Positions 29,333-30,165 of a stretch of DNA of 30,165 nt are shown piece by piece. Both the position numbers and the translations under genes were made by a program. The DNA comes from Lachnospiraceae bacterium (GTDB lineage Bacteria > Bacillota > Clostridia > Lachnospirales > Lachnospiraceae). The notes below the pieces were generated by a model that saw only the letters and a list, made by a program, of their open reading frames with translations, searched no databases and had not been told where the DNA came from. Each line of letters begins with the position of its first letter. The stretch's first letter is position 1. Where the stretch lies: NCBI GenBank assembly GCA_014804285.1, contig JAAVAA010000069.1:1-30165 (forward strand), in the 5' to 3' direction.

Positions 29333-30165
29333 ATGGTCAAATTTTTTGGGAAATCCGTGTACAAAGGTATTGTAATGGGACCGGTACAGGTTCTGAAAAA
29401 AGACGGACAGAAGGTAAAGCGCAACAAGGTGGAAAATACCGAGAGTGAATGGAACAGAGTAAATGAAGCGGCGGGCATCGCAAAAGAGCAGCTGCAAATG
29501 CTTTATGAGAAAGCGGTAGTGGAAGTGGGAGAGACCAGCGCAGCGATTTTTGAAGTACATCAGATGATGCTGGAAGATGAGGATTATCTGGATGCCATAC
29601 AAAATCTGATCAAGACGGAGTCAGTATGTGCTGAGTATGCAGTGGCCGTAACCGGGGATAACTTTTCGGAAATGTTTGCGCAGATGGACGATGATTATAT
29701 GAAAGCCCGGGCGGCGGATGTGAAAGATATTTCAAATCGCCTGATTGAATGCCTCAGCGGTCAGGGTGGGAACGATTTCAATTTTACGGAGCCTTCCATA
29801 ATTGTAGCGGATGATTTGAGTCCAAGTGAAACGGTGCAGATGGACAAGGAAAAAATTCTTGCGTTTGTTACAGTGCACGGTTCGGCGAATTCCCATACCT
29901 CTATCCTTGCCCGTATGATGAATATTCCTGCATTGATAAGTGTTCCCGTGGATCTTGATAAACTTGAATCGGGAACGAAAGCAGTGGTTGACGGCATTTT
30001 GGGGGAAGTGATATTTGATCCTGATGAAGATGTGTGTGAGGAGACGGAGCGCAGGATTGAGAAAGAAAGGGAAAAACAGCGGCTTTTACAGGAATTGAAA
30101 GGAAAAGAAAATATAACCTTAAGCGGAAGAAAAATTCATGTCTATGCCAATATCGGCGGTGTAGG
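29333..30165 (+). CDS. ptsI: phosphoenolpyruvate-protein phosphotransferase (PTS enzyme I), 5' part
   Basis: 277 codons before the window ends, with no stop. Enzyme I takes phosphate from PEP onto a histidine and passes it to HPr, starting sugar uptake through the PTS in the cytoplasm. The N-terminal domain begins GKSVYKGIVMGPV; the HPr-binding helical region follows (IFEVHQMMLEDEDYLDAI); the active-site histidine is His188 in VHGSANSHTSILAR, matching His189 of E. coli enzyme I. The end of the visible part (RKIHVYANIGG) is the start of the PEP-binding barrel. GGAGGG lies 8 nt before the ATG. No ptsH precedes it; the upstream neighbour is a divergent tRNA, so HPr is encoded elsewhere or downstream. 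Confidence 0.95.
   Translation, partial: MVKFFGKSVYKGIVMGPVQVLKKDGQKVKRNKVENTESEWNRVNEAAGIAKEQLQMLYEKAVVEVGETSAAIFEVHQMMLEDEDYLDAIQNLIKTESVCAEYAVAVTGDNFSEMFAQMDDDYMKARAADVKDISNRLIECLSGQGGNDFNFTEPSIIVADDLSPSETVQMDKEKILAFVTVHGSANSHTSILARMMNIPALISVPVDLDKLESGTKAVVDGILGEVIFDPDEDVCEETERRIEKEREKQRLLQELKGKENITLSGRKIHVYANIGGV

Noticed and set aside
29180..29602. 140-codon minus-strand ORF across the ptsI start
   Set aside because: It is antisense to a clear enzyme I gene and its promoter; composition is that of AT-rich non-coding and antisense DNA.
1..30165. CRISPR array, prophage, integrase or insertion sequence
   Set aside because: No regularly spaced repeats, transposase or integrase motifs were seen; only isolated dyads.

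Overview
The window looks like a chromosomal segment of a gut-type Clostridia, most likely Lachnospiraceae. This is inferred from AGGAGG-type ribosome binding sites, sigma-A promoters, moderate GC with AT-rich patches, and gene content: LytTR/GHKL signalling, Lachnospiraceae-style ABC exporters, a dockerin-bearing M60 peptidase, BspA-like repeats and PTS enzyme I. No integrase, transposase, phage structural gene, CRISPR array or rRNA was seen, but several small genes are visibly decayed.

Layout. 1-2.3 kb: a terminator, a minus-strand pair (XRE-VOC fusion regulator and a zinc-ribbon protein), then two unrecognised plus-strand genes. 2.4-9.2 kb: a LytTR response regulator and a histidine kinase without membrane segments, LytTR-type direct repeats, a pair of overlapping ABC exporter half-transporters, and a MATE transporter with its own promoter. 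9.2-13.4 kb: AT-rich metabolic genes (Asp/Glu racemase with an HSL-type esterase, a YjjG-like HAD hydrolase, a decayed SUKH gene, a small pyrophosphatase-like protein, a peptidase of the S51/PepE type). 13.5-17 kb: a surface lipoprotein and a third ABC exporter preceded by a leader peptide and terminator/antiterminator structure. 17-19.3 kb: a Phd/ParE toxin-antitoxin locus with a frameshifted toxin, and a methyltransferase/NimA-like flavoprotein operon.

19.3-27.1 kb is the most distinctive part. A TetR regulator sits beside two related operators, one over each of two divergent promoters. It heads an apparent operon with an 1809-residue secreted M60 (mucin-type) metallopeptidase that carries a dockerin, and a membrane-anchored protein whose N-terminal domain looks like a cohesin. 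I read this as a two-part surface-display system: the cohesin protein anchored by one C-terminal helix with an extremely basic cytoplasmic tail, and the peptidase docked on it. A deleted methyltransferase remnant follows.

27.2-30.2 kb: a RelB/YafQ locus, again with a frameshifted toxin; a GNAT acetyltransferase; a promoter- and terminator-bounded non-coding region with an internal tandem repeat (candidate structured RNA or riboswitch-like leader); tRNA-Leu with anticodon AAG; and the start of ptsI, which runs off the window.

The large genes are uninterrupted, while three small toxin/immunity genes carry single frameshifts. This argues for real decay rather than a generally error-prone sequence, but read-level checking would settle it.
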